A DNA stretch of 64,000 nt from Patiria pectinifera (GCA_029964075.1 CM057135.1:9822863-9886862); one strand, 5' to 3'. Counted from the stretch's first letter, positions 9,583 to 22,299 are shown. Program-made: numbers and translations. The notes: a model not told the origin generated them from the letters alone.

Positions 9583-12500
9583 TATCTAGATTACGGTGAC
9601 CATAAGCGAGCGTGTGTACTCCATCAGGTAAAATGTACCTCTTGGTATTTAACGGACTCAACCTACAATTTATCTAGCGATATGGTGTAAAGGATGTGTT
9701 TTTCCGATCGAATTTGAGTCATCGTTTCTGTTTTAGATTTATTTTTAAAGATGCAGTCGTAGTAGTGTCGGTGTTTTATTTTTTTGTCAGTGACAAGGTT
9801 TAGTTTTTTGGATCGTATAACTCGTGATCCAGATTGTAATCCGAAAAGTCGTAGTGTTGCCCGTGAGATCGCATGTCTTTGTATATGTCATCCGAGTAAA
9901 CGACAATCAACAGACTGTCCGTATCCGTATACATCAACCTGATTTTATCTCCGTATTTGTCTTTCAATCGGTTGTAATAATAATCGTACATCAGCGTCTT
10001 TGGGAGATCTAAGATGCTCACTCCGCAGTAAATGGGTTTGTTTAACACGTTTGTCGTTTATGTTTCGACAAACGACAGGTCACATTCTGGAAACGGCGTT
10101 GTTGTTTTATAGCTCGGTTTTTGAATTTTTTTTTTGTATTTTGCTTGATCGCTCTGTTATTGTCTCCCAGTAGGTAACCGTCTATTCGATTTCTAACGTT
10201 TTCCATCGTCTTACCAAACACGCTGTTATTCATCAGTTTAAAAAAGTCTTTCTCAAAATCAGAGGTTGCTTTTGTTCGGAGTTGCGTGTTTTTATCGATG
10301 TAAGATTTCATCCAAGGCGCTTGTTTAAATTTTAACACGCGATGTACCTTTTTTAGTTTCAAACCGAGATCAAGGTATAACTGCAACGTAACGTAGTGCA
10401 ACACGTATTTTTGTTTTGGATTAAGCGTACACGTTAATTTGTGTACGTCGCTACTAGGTTCGGTTTCCAATAACTCATTTTGATAATCAGACATCCAAGC
10501 TTGGGGTACGCCCATATTTTCGGGCGCTAGGGGATAATCGTTATGCTTGGTGTGTAGACCGTACGGGTAGTCTAAATCTACTTCGAAAAAGTAACCGATG
10601 TTGGACGTTTTCTTAAGCGTTAATATTCTAATAATATAATATTAATTTTAATAATATTTGAATCGTAGTCATCGAGATATTGATTATTGGCTTTGTGATG
10701 TCTCATTCCACCCACGCTAGATATGCCTCCTCGTTTTGCTTTTTCAAAAAATAAGTGTTTGTCGACGTCTTGCAACAGTTCGAGTTTAGCTTCCGAGTGT
10801 TTCAAAAGAGCATTCCAGGACAATCCGGGTGCAGTGTAATAGTTGGCTGGATCTAGCCCGTAGTTTTCTATGCACGTTCTTCTAAAGTTTTCAAAAATGC
10901 AAGTAATAACGTATCGGTAGTCACGTACAAGTCGTGATATTCTCCTAGATTTTGTATATTAAACTCGTTCCACACGCGTTGAGCTCTGTCGTAGTCTTGT
11001 TGCGATATATGTTCGTCTTTTAGTCTGCTGTAAAACCTGTCGATGGGTGGTAGGCTGGTCTCTTGAAACTTATCAAACGAGTTCATATATTCGTAGGGAT
11101 AAATTCCTTTTTGTAATAACGAGTCAGGATGTTTAAAATGCTTTTTGAGTAGATGAAACGACTCTTTTGGACAAGCTTTCACTAATTTATCCAACGATGA
11201 TGCCATAAACCTAAACGAGTCTAAAAATCGTAGATTTCCTATAGAAAACGAAATATACTCTTCTGAATTTTTAGCGATCACTTGTATTTCTGTTTGGCTA
11301 TCGTATTCTGTCATTCCCTGCATGATTAAATGCGCGTCATAATTTAGTAAATTGTGAAGAAAAGACTGGTATCGGTGTACAACCGGGTTTAATTTGTAGT
11401 TTGAGGTTACAATAAGCGTGTGCGGCACCCCTATATTTACCAGTGACGTGACAATGATCTCTCACCTTCCTAAATTAATTAATGCTCTTTTTGCAGTCGA
11501 GACATTTAGACTCGATAAATCCCTTACTATTTTTGTACTGATATTCTTTCATTTGTTTTATCGTCTTGGGTTCTCTGGGTTTCTGGCACTGACAATTGCT
11601 CGAGTAATTGGGATAAATTGGTTTCTCGCAAATCCAACACGTGTTTGTTGTATCATGATGGTCTTTAGCTCGCTCGTTAAATTTCATGGGATGGGATTTT
11701 TTCAAATAGACAATTAATATCGCTTTGTAATTGTAACGTTGTTATAAATCTAGTTGAAGCGTCTTTGCCTCTATAAGTCTCTTGATACACATTTTTACCG
11801 TCGCATCGTACGACAACTAGCGAATAACCGCTAGCTTTGTGAACGTTAATCTTTTTTGTGTTTGTCTCTTTGTCTGAGTGAGTAGGTTTAGATGTTAGTG
11901 CCTGTGTGGGTGTTGTTGTTGTTTGTAGTATGGATTCAAAGTCAGCATAAATGACAAATGGTGCTTTTTGTTTGTGCCTATAGTTTTTGAATTCTAATAT
12001 CGGTACGTCTCTTTCGTCTGGTTGCCCGTCTATGTATTTTGGTTTACCTGCCGGAAATACAATCTTTGATGGATGTGCATCTATACCCAATCGGCGATAT
12101 GTCTGTCTAATTTGTTTTGGTTCGTAAAATGACATAGACATCTTCGACAAAAATATTTCTTACATTTATGTTTCGTAACGTCGTAAATCAACCTCGTAAA
12201 ATATTTTATCCAACAATAGTGATGCTTGTCACCTTTAGAAATCAAAAGCAGATCAATCTCTCGTGACCCGTAGTTTTTAGACACGTATAATGGATATATC
12301 TCACCCTCATAACCGTATACGTTTATAGATAAATTATTTTGTCTTTCTATCTTGGGTATCTGATCGACCGGTGTTGGAAAGTCAACGCCTTTAACTTTGA
12401 ACCCGTCGTCTTTGATGTAAATCGACGGTCTGCTTTCGTTAATTTTGTATTTAGTATTATTTCTTATTTGATTTTTTACTTTGTCCGTGTATAACCCCAA

Positions 12501-13320
12501 GGCAGATCTCAAACACCATCTCAAACACTCGTCGTCTTTGTTTTGCACGTTGATCATCGCCTGTTTAATTTTAAGATGTTCGGGTAGGTTTATGTAAGAA
12601 CTACCTCTCGCTGGATTATATCTGTTGATGTTGATGTATAACGCGACTATTGTATCAACTACCCAACCCGATCCTTGATTCGTATACCTTTCATCCTTTT
12701 TGAAGAGCTCTTCGATCTCTTCTTTTAAAACCTGTTTTATTTGACTTTGATTTAAAACGGCTTTCGGCTTGCTATAATGAATAGCTTCGATCGTTTCGAT
12801 GAAATCGTTTGGTTTGATTTTTTGATATCTTATTTTTAGTACAAGCTCTACTTTTAAACCTCTGAGCTCTCTCAATTCAGACTTGATTTTATTGACTATT
12901 TGTTCCTTGTGCGAATCATAAAACCTGATTAAATCATGGTTATAAAGTCTGGGGTTTAATTCCCAGTTTCTGTAGTAATTTTTAAACCTTCTTGTTTCTC
13001 TAAAATCTGACTCTGTAAAGTCTTCGGGGTGTCTGTATGTTTTAATCGCCGAGATTAATTTTTTTTTCAAAACCCGTCCTTTATAACCCGTCGGTACGTA
13101 TTTTGGATTTTGTTCGTCTACGATCTGTTTGAGCTCATGTAGTGTCTTTTTCCTCAAGTTTTAAATTGACTTTTATAATTTTTTATCCCCTCGATGTGGA
13201 CTCTACGAGTAAGAGAAACATTTTCATTGTGCGGTATATTATATCGCTGCACGTAATCACGCAGCGTGGCTTTGTTCCAGAATATCCTTTGACGGTCGGT
13301 CTGAACATATTACTCTCCAT
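9575..13320 (-). pseudogene. PolB: Polinton PolB, copy 2, lacking catalytic motif A
   Basis: Same polymerase as in copy 1, broken into at least eight open segments (for example 13,157-12,081, 11,428-10,868 and 10,515-10,042). The start region at 13,320 has a small deletion near 13,282 that shifts the frame. Around 10,621-10,660 about 130 bp of coding sequence, including the DANNLYG motif A region, is gone and some 35 bp of A/T-only sequence stands in its place. The C-terminus after motif C is shortened and scrambled (9,660-9,800). Motif C (YTDTDS, near 9,930) and motif B remain readable. Confidence 0.9.
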
Positions 13321-13790
13321 TTTATTAAAGGAAATATAATATTTTTTGTCTCATTTTTTTTGGAGGGCGATCAATTATTTCATAATCCTTGAGAGCTTGA
13401 CTGTGGTGGAAAGTCCCTTTTTTATCCCGAGTTTCAAGGTCATGTTGTTTACGTCGAGTTTCAAGGTCGCGTTGTTTACACCAAATTTCTATCGTGCCTC
13501 AACACGTTTGAAGGTCACGTTGTTTACGCCAATTTTTTTTCAAGGTCACGTGTTGGTGACATCACCTCATTTTAGCGACGACAGATTTATTTTTTTAATT
13601 CCAGAGCGGCAGGCACTGACTTGGCACACATTTTTCTATTTTGCTCTCGAACCTGACGTCAGATTTCTAAAAATTTGCCGCGGGGGATTCCCCTATATTT
13701 TTCCCGAACTATTTTTAGAACCGAGAGCGGCGTTTCCAGGCTGGCCGCAGATTTTTTTATTTTGATCCGTTAGCCCCACCTTCCCTACTA
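13321..13790. repeat. Non-coding stretch with short imperfect direct repeats
   Basis: No gene seen. Between 13,432 and 13,555 the word AAGGTCACGTTGTTTACG recurs three to four times with changes (about 13,436, 13,463, 13,510 and a partial at 13,545), spaced 27-46 bp. It could be a subterminal region of the Polinton or of the following Gypsy element; it does not match the inverted repeats of copy 4. Confidence 0.5.
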
Positions 13791-13794
13791 CTAC

Positions 13795-14400
13795 CTAACT
13801 GGGAAAGCCCAGAAGGTTTTCTACAGTCTCAGTGAAGAGGACACGCAAGATTTTGACAAGATTGTGGCCGCGATTGAGCGCCGATATTTTCGCACTCCTG
13901 AAGCCTACAAAGTGGAATTCAAGTCAAGAAAAGTGATGAAACTTTTGAGGGCAACGCCAACAGACTCAACCACAATTTCTAGAAGTGGCTTCAGACAGAT
14001 AAAGCTACAGCGGAGGTTGCCGAGGTAAAACGCTGTTTCCATCTCATCATGATGGATCAGTTTTTGTCCACGGTGTGCAACGATAGTCTCCGTCTGAAGC
14101 TGCACGAACGAAAACTCCAGACAGTGTTCGAACTCGCTAGTGCTGCGGACGAGTACTTGTTCCACCAGCAGTCAACCAATGCCCTCCAAAACAACTCCAG
14201 AAACAATCCATCAACACCACCGGCTCCAGAAAAAAGTCCATCCTCCAGCGGTAAACCACCCTTCTCAGTGAACAGACCGCCATCCACAACCATATCTAAC
14301 AAGTCAGTACCTCCTCGTCAGAGTCGACCCGGACAGTACACAAGTGTTTGCTACCGATGCAAACAAATCGGACATAGAGTGGTCGAAGCAGCCATCGCTG
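13795..14400 (+). pseudogene. Gypsy Gag remnant with CCHC start
   Basis: Two frames together give a Gag-like capsid region (FYSLSEEDTQDFDKIV, then FHLIMMDQFLSTV), followed by a proline/serine-rich linker and the first half of a zinc knuckle (CYRCKQIGH near 14,352). The last cysteine of the knuckle is gone because the sequence jumps straight into the protease. Gag would package the element RNA. Confidence 0.75.
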
Positions 14401-14735
14401 ACACCCACATAGTCGTCGCGCTCGTAGACACTGGTTCCAGCCGCTCATAGATTACGGATGAACTCTGTTATGAACTTGGTCTGTCACCTCGCCTGACAGA
14501 TATGGAGACATTGATCATGGTCGAAGGTTCTGAGCTGGCCACGCTCGGAACTGTTGAGACACAAGTTCGTGTAGACAGTACGGACGCAGTGCTCCGCCTG
14601 CACTGGGTTCACTGCTTGCCTACCCCTGTCTTGTTTGGGATGGACTATGTACACAAGGCCCATCTCACGCTTGACTTCGCGATCAACTGCTACTGGACAG
14701 TCGGTTCTGCGGAAGACCACATCATCAAGTCCCCT
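14385..14735 (+). pseudogene. Gypsy aspartic protease remnant
   Basis: Active-site motif VALVDTGSSRS at about 14,418-14,448, immediately followed by a TAG stop; the frame then continues as a pepsin-like retroviral protease fold ending in LFGMDYVHKAHL. One stop codon is the only visible break. Confidence 0.75.
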
Positions 14736-15223
14736 ATGCTTGGTACCCCCGCCCCTCCCCCTTGTCGTGTGGATCCGGCCATGCCGCCCTATGCAGATCT
14801 GCCTCCGCGGACTTCTTCGCAATTGGACCAACCAATCCTCACAGGTAATGATCTCCACCGTATCGACTGCCTGCTGAATGACTTTCCGAATGTCATGTCT
14901 GACCAACCAGGACGGACAGACATTGCACAACACTACATCGATATCGGTCATGCTCCACCCCAGCGCTCACCTCGCCATGGGCTTCGCCAGTGCTGATGGT
15001 CCCCAAGAAAAATGGCCAGTTCAGGTTCTGTGTGGACTATCGGAAACTGAATCTCGTGACGAAACTTGACGCGTACCCGATGCCCACTATCGACACCATA
15101 CTTGACTCTCTCCATGGGGCTAAGATATTTAGCTCCCTGGATCTCCGTAGCGGCTACTAGCAAATGGGCATGGCTCCCGAGGATGCTGAGAAAACAGCCT
15201 TCATCTGTGAGGAGGGGCTGTTT

Positions 15224-16391
15224 CAACCTCGTCCCCAGTGCTTACTTTATTTTCAACACGGCTTCCAATAGTAAACCCTGGATAGGAAACTTTCTTCCTG
15301 TATCCTGATTCGATACCGCAATTGGCTAGTAAGGCCCAAAAAAAATACTCGGTCTCTGGTCGGACCAAAGTTCCGGAATTGATGCGGCGACGCGGTTTTT
15401 TTTTTTTAAAGCTTGGATTGTACAGACAAAGTGGGGTACTATTCAACCTCGTCCGCAGTGCTTATTTGATTTCCAACCGCGTTTCCAATAGTTAACCCTG
15501 GATAGGGCACTTTCGTCCTGTATACTGATTGGATACCGCAATAGGCTAGTAATGGATTTTTATCGTGTACTTGGTGCTTTTATTCACAACGTGCAGTACG
15601 TGTTTTCGCGATCATTCGTCCACGCCTTCTCGAAAATACTAATTTCCTTTCCAATTTGCTCATATTAATATGAAATATGATACTGCATGTTGTCTCGATA
15701 AGATCGTAACAGTTTGATTTCAAAAATCGTGTTTTCGTAACTCACGCCGTGCTCGCGCTGCTACGAATTGACTCTTTTACCCCAGACACAGCATACAAAA
15801 ACAAACGCTAATGTGTAACGCATATCCAGGTGGTGCTTGTTCCTCATTGCATACGTGTTCAAAAATATTGCACATGCAAATCATCCAATACCAGGGTGAG
15901 AGAGCAGGTAGTGGTGGGCGCGTACTGTTTGACACCCTGGGGACGAGGTTGGGTACTATTATGCTTTTTTTTGGTGTCCTCGCGTACATTGGTGTTTGCC
16001 ATAATTTGCCTTGGTGCCCTCGATCATTTGCCTTGGTGCAATTTCCCATTCCTTGGTGCTCTTTGTTAAAAATAATTGAGGAGGTGCGGCAATAGAGGGC
16101 GCTGTTGGAGCTACCGCGGAACATTTTGGAAAAAAAGAAAGATTGACGCGCATGATTAAAATCGACGTGCGCGCTGACCAGAGACCGACTTATTGACCGA
16201 CGAATTGACTCTGTCTTTACCCCAGACACCGCATACAAAAACAAGCGCTAATGTAACGCACATGCAGGCACCCGACTATTCCTCATTTGCATACGTGTTC
16301 AAGAATCTTGCACATGCAAATGATCCAATACCAGGGAGAGAGAGCAGGTAGTGATGGGCGCGTATTGCTCGACACCCTGGGTACGAGGTTG
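15224..16391. mobile_element. Mutator-like MITE (outer) with 9-bp target duplication
   Basis: Ends are inverted repeats CAACCTCGTCCCCAG and CTGGGTACGAGGTTG. The 9-bp duplication GGGCTGTTT flanks it exactly (15,215-15,223 and 16,392-16,400). 1,168 bp, of which 517 bp are the nested copy plus its duplication. No coding capacity seen. A 9-bp duplication suggests mobilisation by a Mutator-like transposase. Confidence 0.9.
15444..15951. mobile_element. Mutator-like MITE (inner), same family
   Basis: 508 bp with termini CAACCTCGTCCGCAG and CTGGGGACGAGGTTG, flanked by the 9-bp duplication GGTACTATT (15,435-15,443 and 15,952-15,960). It is closely related over its length to the outer element it sits in: both contain the ACCCCAGACAC and TGCACATGCAAAT words near the right end. 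Confidence 0.92.
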
Positions 16392-17225
16392 GGGCTGTTT
16401 CACTTCACCGTACTTCCCTTGGAGTGGTAAGCGGTCCAGCCAGCTTCCAGCGCCTTATGTCGAAGGTGCTGGGAGACCTCATTGGTCGCACGTGCTACGT
16501 ATATCTCGATGATGTCGGTTGCTACTCACACGACGTCGATCAACATCTCGCTGATCTTTGTGAAGTATTGGCCAAACTACGTTCGGCTGGTCTGACTGCA
16601 AACTTCGAGAAATGACCTACTGATGCGCTTTGTAACGTCGTCATGGGCAATTGTTGTCCCCAAAGCCCTCCAGAGAGACGTCATGCAAGAGTGTCACGCT
16701 AAGCCCACCGCCGGTCACCTGGGACGAACAAACATTTTGTGCCGTATATTCCGCGAACACATTTGGTGGCAAGGAATAGCAGGGTAAATTCGCATTTTCA
16801 TACGCATTTGCTCTACATGCCAACAGACAAAGCCGCTGTACCGTATACCAGCCGGGTTCATGCTCTCGACACGGTCAGATGGACCATGGCAAATCGTTGC
16901 TGTATATCTCATGGGCCCCCTTCCCAAATCCTATGGTGGCCATGAATACCTCCAGTCACGACAGACCACTACTCGAAATGGACAGAAATTTTTCCGTTGC
17001 GAAGTGTAACTGGAAAAACCGTAGCCTGCACAATATTTCGCCAGTTCTTCTGCCGTTTCGGAGCCCCACGATCACTCCTCTCGGACAACGGCCCCCAGTT
17101 CACCAATCGAGCCCTTGCTGCAGTTTGCAGTGATTGGGGGGTTGCACAGTTGTTCATCTCGCCGTATCACCCCCAGTCGAATTGGGTCGAACGCGTTAAC
17201 CGCAACATAAAGCAAATGCTTTAGA

Positions 17226-17375
17226 GGTTACACCTCTATGTTCCGACACCCCTAATGTTCCGACACCCCTAATGTTCCGACTGCACATATTCATATTCCT
17301 AACCCTAACCCTAACCGGGAGTAACACAATATAGGTTGTCGGAACATAGGGGTGTCGGAACATAGAGCAGTCACC
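17226..17375 (+). mobile_element. Telomere-motif MITE, copy A
   Basis: 150 bp with inverted ends GGTTACACCTCTATGTTCCG and TCGGAACATAGAGCAGTCACC-type, and a (CCCTAA)3-like core at about 17,297-17,316. It has an extra internal repeat of TAATGTTCCGACACCCC. No target duplication is recognisable for this copy. Confidence 0.85.
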
Positions 17376-17693
17376 CCCAATTCGCGTTCGCTCTGAACAC
17401 TGCGACTCACGAAACTACAGGAGTTGAACCAGCCTTCCTCATGTTAGGTCACAGTATTCGAACACCACTCGCTAACAAACAACCCGACGTACACCAAATC
17501 CACGACCAGGCCAACAAGCACCGCGAACAGACGTGTGCCAAGCGTAAACGCTACTATGACAAATCGCGCACCAACCTTGTACTGACCTAAGGTGACAAGG
17601 TCATGGTTCGTACGCACCCGCAGTCGGTCGCCAGCAAGAACTTCAGTGCGAAACTAGCACCCCGCTGGAAAGGACCTTTCGTCGTGAAGGAAC

Positions 17694-17825
17694 GGTTACA
17701 CCTCTATGTTCCGACACTTCTATGTTCCGACTGCACATATTCCTATTCCTAACCCTAACCCTAACCGGGAGTAACACAATCTAGGTTGTCGGAACATAGG
17801 GGTGTCGGAACATAGAGCAGTCACC
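17694..17825 (+). mobile_element. Telomere-motif MITE, copy B
   Basis: 132 bp, same ends and telomere-like core as copy A; flanked by the 8-bp duplication GAAGGAAC (17,686-17,693 and 17,826-17,833). Eight bases fit a hAT-type transposase. It sits inside the Gypsy integrase C-terminal domain. Confidence 0.93.
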
Positions 17826-18254
17826 GAAGGAACGACTCACACCCGTTAACCTCAAACTGGCCAACATCAACCGGTAACTCTAACTTCCCACAGTAACTCT
17901 CCTTCTGGACTAATCAAAATCACATTTATTTCCTCTTCATGACAGAAATGAAAAAGTAATATAAGTACTTAAACATATAAAGGCCACTAGAGGTGGCAAA
18001 ACCTTAAAAGCATAGCTTGTATCAGGCATGCCATTACACAAAACAGACGAATAATAACAGGGGAAAAAAAAGAGAGAAAAAACAAAAAACAAAAACAAAG
18101 ACCAATTACACACATGTATAATTCTAAGCAGTTAGCAAAGTTGTGAAAAAGTTATAAAAATAATATTAATAATTAATAATGGGCTACGAGTAGGATCGTC
18201 GTGGATACAGAGTCCAATTATGGCACAGGCATATAACATATAAAATATATTACA

Positions 18255-21200
18255 TTACATAAGATACAATTTAAGTTTGCGTTTGAAAATAGTATAAGAC
18301 CTTAAACATCTGAGAGACAATGGTACATTGTTCCATATTTTAGGTCCGGTGTATTTAATGTTGTATTGGAAGGCAGATGTTCTATGTTGCGGTATGTGGA
18401 AATGTAAGTTAGTAGACACACGAGTATTATAGTTATGCAAATTGCAGTTTAGTACAAACATGTTTGAATAGGAAATGGGCAGTAAATTGTTTTTAAACTT
18501 GTACATAAATAGAGCTTGTTGGTATTTATTTAGGTTTGTTATGCTTAAATATTTTAGTTCACGCAAGAGAGGTTGACTATGGGCCCTATATGGTGAATTT
18601 GTAATAATTCGAACAACTCTTTTCTGCAATTTTATTAGTTTATCCAAATTCGTACGGAATGTATTCCCCCAAACAATGTTACAGTAAGAAAAATAAGGAA
18701 GTATTAATGAACTATAGAGAGTATTTAATACCTCAGAGGGAACAGTATGTTTTAGTCTGTTGATAACTCCAATACTCTTAGAAACTTTAGGAATAATGAC
18801 CATTTATCCCTGGTTTGTAAAGCGCCCCCCGGTACCTCGGCCTGTCTATAGCTCGTCCGGTCTTCAGTCCAGTCTCGTCCGGTATGTAGGTCTGTCGGGC
18901 CTGAAGCTTTGAAGTCAGTCAGGCGCAGCAGTTTATTTCCCCTTGGGGAACGTCCAGAGCAGAACAAAAGACGGCTTATCGGATTACAGAGCCTTCATGT
19001 GCTGGTATGGGGGATCTATTGTTTCGCTCAGGATATTAATGCTTGCCAGTGTGTAAGTAATTTACAGTCCCATTGTGTGCCAAACCGCATGGCAGGGGTT
19101 TTGATCTGTGCCAGCAAAGGGGCTCTTTTGTTTCGCGTTGGGGGATGAAAACTACAAGCGGGCGTTTTCTGGGATAGATTACATGTGTCAACACTTGCAA
19201 ACAATAGACCCCAGGATGGGAGAGTTCTTGATTAGCTACCGGACTAGTCATCAGGGGCGGTAGCTGGGCCGGTAAGAAAGGGCTTTTTGGGAGGGGGCGA
19301 GCTTACCGGGGGGCCCTTTACAAACAGGGGTTGAATGGTCACTAAGCCTTACTTACAATCTCATCGATGTGATATTTCCAAGTCAATTTTTCATCGATGA
19401 TTACACCTAAAAATCTAAACTTGTCTACTTTTACTTGTCCATTAAAATATTTAAGTTTGATGAGTTATTCTGTTTTTTCCTGTTACTGAGTTAAGCGGTT
19501 AGCTTTTGACCAATCACAGATACTGACCAGTTCATTATTGACAATATTATACAGGGTAATAAGATCTGTTTTACAATAGAATAAACTAGTGTCATCAGAA
19601 TATATATTATAAAGGATAAAATGTTAGATGTCTTTGAAATGTCATTAATATAGAGTAGAAATAACAAAGGTCCCAACAGAGAGCCCTGGGGTACTCCGCA
19701 TGAGATGCCTTTTAAATCAGAGAGGCAGTTTTTAAAAGTTGTACACTGTTTACGATTATTCAAATAGCTCGCAAACCAATCATGGGCAACCCCACGGATA
19801 CCATAGAAATTTAATTTATGAAGAAGAATATCATGGTTTATAGTATCAAAGGCTTTTGATAAATCTAAGAATATACCGATTGAAAAAGCATTCTCCTCAA
19901 ACGTTTGGACTACTTTATCTGCTAGGTCAATAAGTGCCATTGAAGTGGAGAAATTAGATCGAAAACCATATTGGTTATCAGAAATGATGTTATATTTGTC
20001 TAGAAATGCTACTGTCCTATTGTACACAAGTCTTTCAAGAATCTTGGAAAAACATGATAGTACCGAAATTGGTCTATAGTTACCAAGCTCAGCGGGGTTT
20101 TCTTTTTTAAATATAGGAGTGACTTTGGCAATTTTCAATTTATCTGGGAAAACCCCTTTAGATAGAGATAAATTAAAAATGTGACACAGGGGATCACTTA
20201 TATTGGTTATGACAGATTTGATTAACCCTGGTTTGACACCATCCAAGCCAGGAGACTTATTGTTTTTAAATTTGGAAACAATTTCATGAATTTCTGTTTT
20301 TGTTATTGGATTAAAGAAAATGGAATTTTCGTTAGGATCAGTCAAGTAATTCTCATAACTAGCATTTGCTTGAGGAAGATTTCGATTGAGAGAAGGGCCT
20401 ATTTGAGTAAAGTAGTCATTAAAAGCATTTGAAATATCTTTGGTGTTATTTGTATGGTTTCCACGTATATTGAATCCAGAAGGGTACTTTTTATGATTAT
20501 TTTTGTTTAATAATGAGTTAATTATACACCATGTTTTTTTAGCATTACTTTTTACTTTTTCAAACTTATCTTTATAAAATTTTGCTTTGGTAATCTTGAT
20601 GATGGCATTTAACTTGTTACGGAAAATCTTGTATTTGTCAAAATAGTTACTAGTTGGGTTTTTTAAATATTTTTTGTATAGTTTATTTTTATGATTAATT
20701 GAATTCAAGATTCCATCCGTCATCCATAATTTGAGTTTCTTAGAGGGCTTGGTTTTCTTTAGGGGAAAGTTATCTTGAAATATCTTTAAAAAGTCCGAAT
20801 GAAAATTATCAAAAATATGATTAGGATTATCCGTACAAGTGATATTCCAATTTGCGTTGTTTAAATCGATTTTGAACCTTTCCAATCTATCTGCCGTAAT
20901 TTGTCTGTATAATCGACCTGCATTTTGTTTATCAATTCCTCTAATATTAAAGGAAGATATCTGATAAATTGGTAAGTGGTCAGAAACGTCATTGAACAGG
21001 ATGCCGCTTTCTGTACGTCCAGTACTGTTTGATATAATATTATCTATTAAGGTAGCAGTTGTTGACGTTATGCGAGTTGGTCTGTCTATCAGCGGTAAAT
21101 ATGAATTGCTAAAAAGAGAATTAACAAAATTCTGAGTTGGATTATGGCTATTGTAGTTCAACAAATCAATGTTAAAATCGCCCATGATGAAGGAAATTTT

Positions 21201-21957
21201 ATTGTCCTTGTTTATGTTTGCCAGGATAGTGTCAAAAAAATCAACAAATTCATTTGGATTAAAACAAGGCGGTTTGTAAACTATTCCAACAATAATATGT
21301 TTACCCTCAGTGCAAGGAATTTCAATAAATAATGAGTCACATTCTGAACAATTCAGTATTAGGTCATTACGGAGAAAAAAGTCGAGGGAATTGTGCACGT
21401 ACAGTGCAACACCGCCACCTGTCCTATTTTGTCTATTTTTCTTAACGCATGAGTAATCTTTTATGTGCATATCAGGACTCTGATCATTTAACCATGTTTC
21501 GCTAAAACCAATCACATGGAATTGGAAGTTAAGAATATTTATGAAATCAATCATTTGGTCAAAATTTTTAGCGAGGCTCCGAACATTCTGGTGAAGACAT
21601 GAAAAAGTATTTCGGCAATTAGTCAGTTTGTATTTTTCAACAAACTGGTCCGACAAGAGGTACTCTGATGTGGTATAATTTGTAGCATAGTATTTCATGT
21701 CTGGATCGATATCACTATTGCCAGCAAGTTTCTCATTACAAATAAATGGATTAAATTTTAGGTTTTTTAGTCGGTCGGCATCGATTTTAGTATTAGTTTT
21801 AAATTCAACAATTACCAAAATCAAAGTCCTGAGATAAAAGATGATTAAACGGTAATATTTGAGGAAAGCAGTTTTTACAAGTTCCACAAAAATCGTACCA
21901 ATCATGCTTATCAATTGATTTATAACATATGCTGCATTTATCAGTTACGTTCGCCAT
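18255..21957 (-). pseudogene. LINE ORF2: zinc motif, APE endonuclease, reverse transcriptase
   Basis: From ATG 21,957 a short cysteine motif (CSICYKSID, then CGTCKNC) opens the protein; a frameshift near 21,820 leads into an 807-codon block. In that block: endonuclease signatures HQNVRS (108), FSETWL (137), GDFNID (245) and SDHLPI (311), then the reverse transcriptase with NKSPGLDGVK, LDLSKAFDTINHD and CGVPQGSLLGPL. Another frameshift lies just before the catalytic YSDD (about 19,591-19,602). The C-terminal tail resumes after the inserted element and ends at 18,255. The enzyme would nick target DNA and prime reverse transcription there. Probably recently active: only two frameshifts apart from the insertion. 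Confidence 0.88.
18786..19347. mobile_element. Insertion with inverted ends inside the LINE
   Basis: Excising 18,786-19,347 makes the LINE frame continuous (SK then VSKSIGVIN). Near the ends, TGACCATT + TTTGTAAAG + GCCCCCCGGTA on the left is answered by the reverse complement on the right (19,290-19,341). 562 bp, non-coding, with GC-rich direct words inside (CGTCCGGT). No clear target duplication, so the class is unknown. Confidence 0.75.
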
Positions 21958-22299
21958 TACATATTATGCAATAGGTTAGGTAATGCATTTCTAGAGCCAG
22001 CCGGGCAGTAAAGGTACAATAAGTATGTAAATGCGTCCAGCCGTCTTTAGTAACAGGTCGTTTAGGCGAGGTGTGGAATTCGAATTGTATAGCCAGGGTG
22101 ATTGTAAACAAGCCAAGAGGTAGGTATGCATGAAGCTTAGAAACATACAAACATCAAAAACACAACAAAATATGCACAAACAGGGGAAAAACAAGTAGAT
22201 GAACTAATGTAAGATTTAGATTGAGAAGTTGACGTGGACCGGGAAAAACCAACAAAGTATACTGAAGACTAATACATGTATAAATTAATTGGATGGCAC

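Larger units (their letters stand above)
7305..13320. mobile_element. Polinton/Maverick copy 2, degraded, head-to-tail with copy 1
   Basis: Same gene order and orientation as copy 1 and closely similar at base level, but missing the ATPase and capsid C-terminus on the left and any recognisable terminal repeat on the right. All genes except the small membrane protein carry frameshifts, stops or deletions. Copies 1 and 2 were either inserted next to each other or come from a tandem array collapsed at about 7,150-7,305. Confidence 0.9.
14740..16614 (+). pseudogene. Gypsy reverse transcriptase, split by a MITE
   Basis: Fingers and palm can be followed through frame changes: [17 protein letters not shown] (about 15,003-15,055), SSLDLRSGY (about 15,132) and, after the inserted MITE, FTVLPLGV and the catalytic YLDD (about 16,498-16,510). 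The insertion at 15,224-16,391 sits inside the conserved block between these. After 16,614 the thumb and RNase H are absent. Confidence 0.82.
16625..17880 (+). pseudogene. Gypsy integrase remnant
   Basis: Remnants of the HHCC zinc domain (ECHAKPTAGHLGR near 16,690; CSTCQQTK near 16,812), the core with LSDNGPQF (near 17,080) and the E in WVERVNR (near 17,185), and a C-terminal GDKVMVRTHPQS / KGPFVVKE domain (near 17,595-17,690). Several frame changes, one stop and two telomere-motif MITEs (17,226-17,375; 17,694-17,825) interrupt it. Confidence 0.82.
13790..17900 (+). mobile_element. Ty3/Gypsy retrotransposon 1, decayed, with nested insertions
   Basis: Gag, CCHC knuckle, aspartic protease, reverse transcriptase and integrase remnants follow in Gypsy order on the plus strand. 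RNase H and part of the reverse transcriptase are missing (jump near 16,615). No long terminal repeats were found on either side. Four small transposons are inserted in it (15,224-16,391 with a nested 15,444-15,951; 17,226-17,375; 17,694-17,825). Confidence 0.85.

Noticed and set aside
15777-16244. Open frame of 155 codons inside the MITE pair, minus strand
   Set aside because: Lies across the border of the inner MITE and its host copy, has no recognisable motif and is explained by chance.
13790-17900. Long terminal repeats around Gypsy 1
   Set aside because: No direct repeat of useful length was seen on the two sides.
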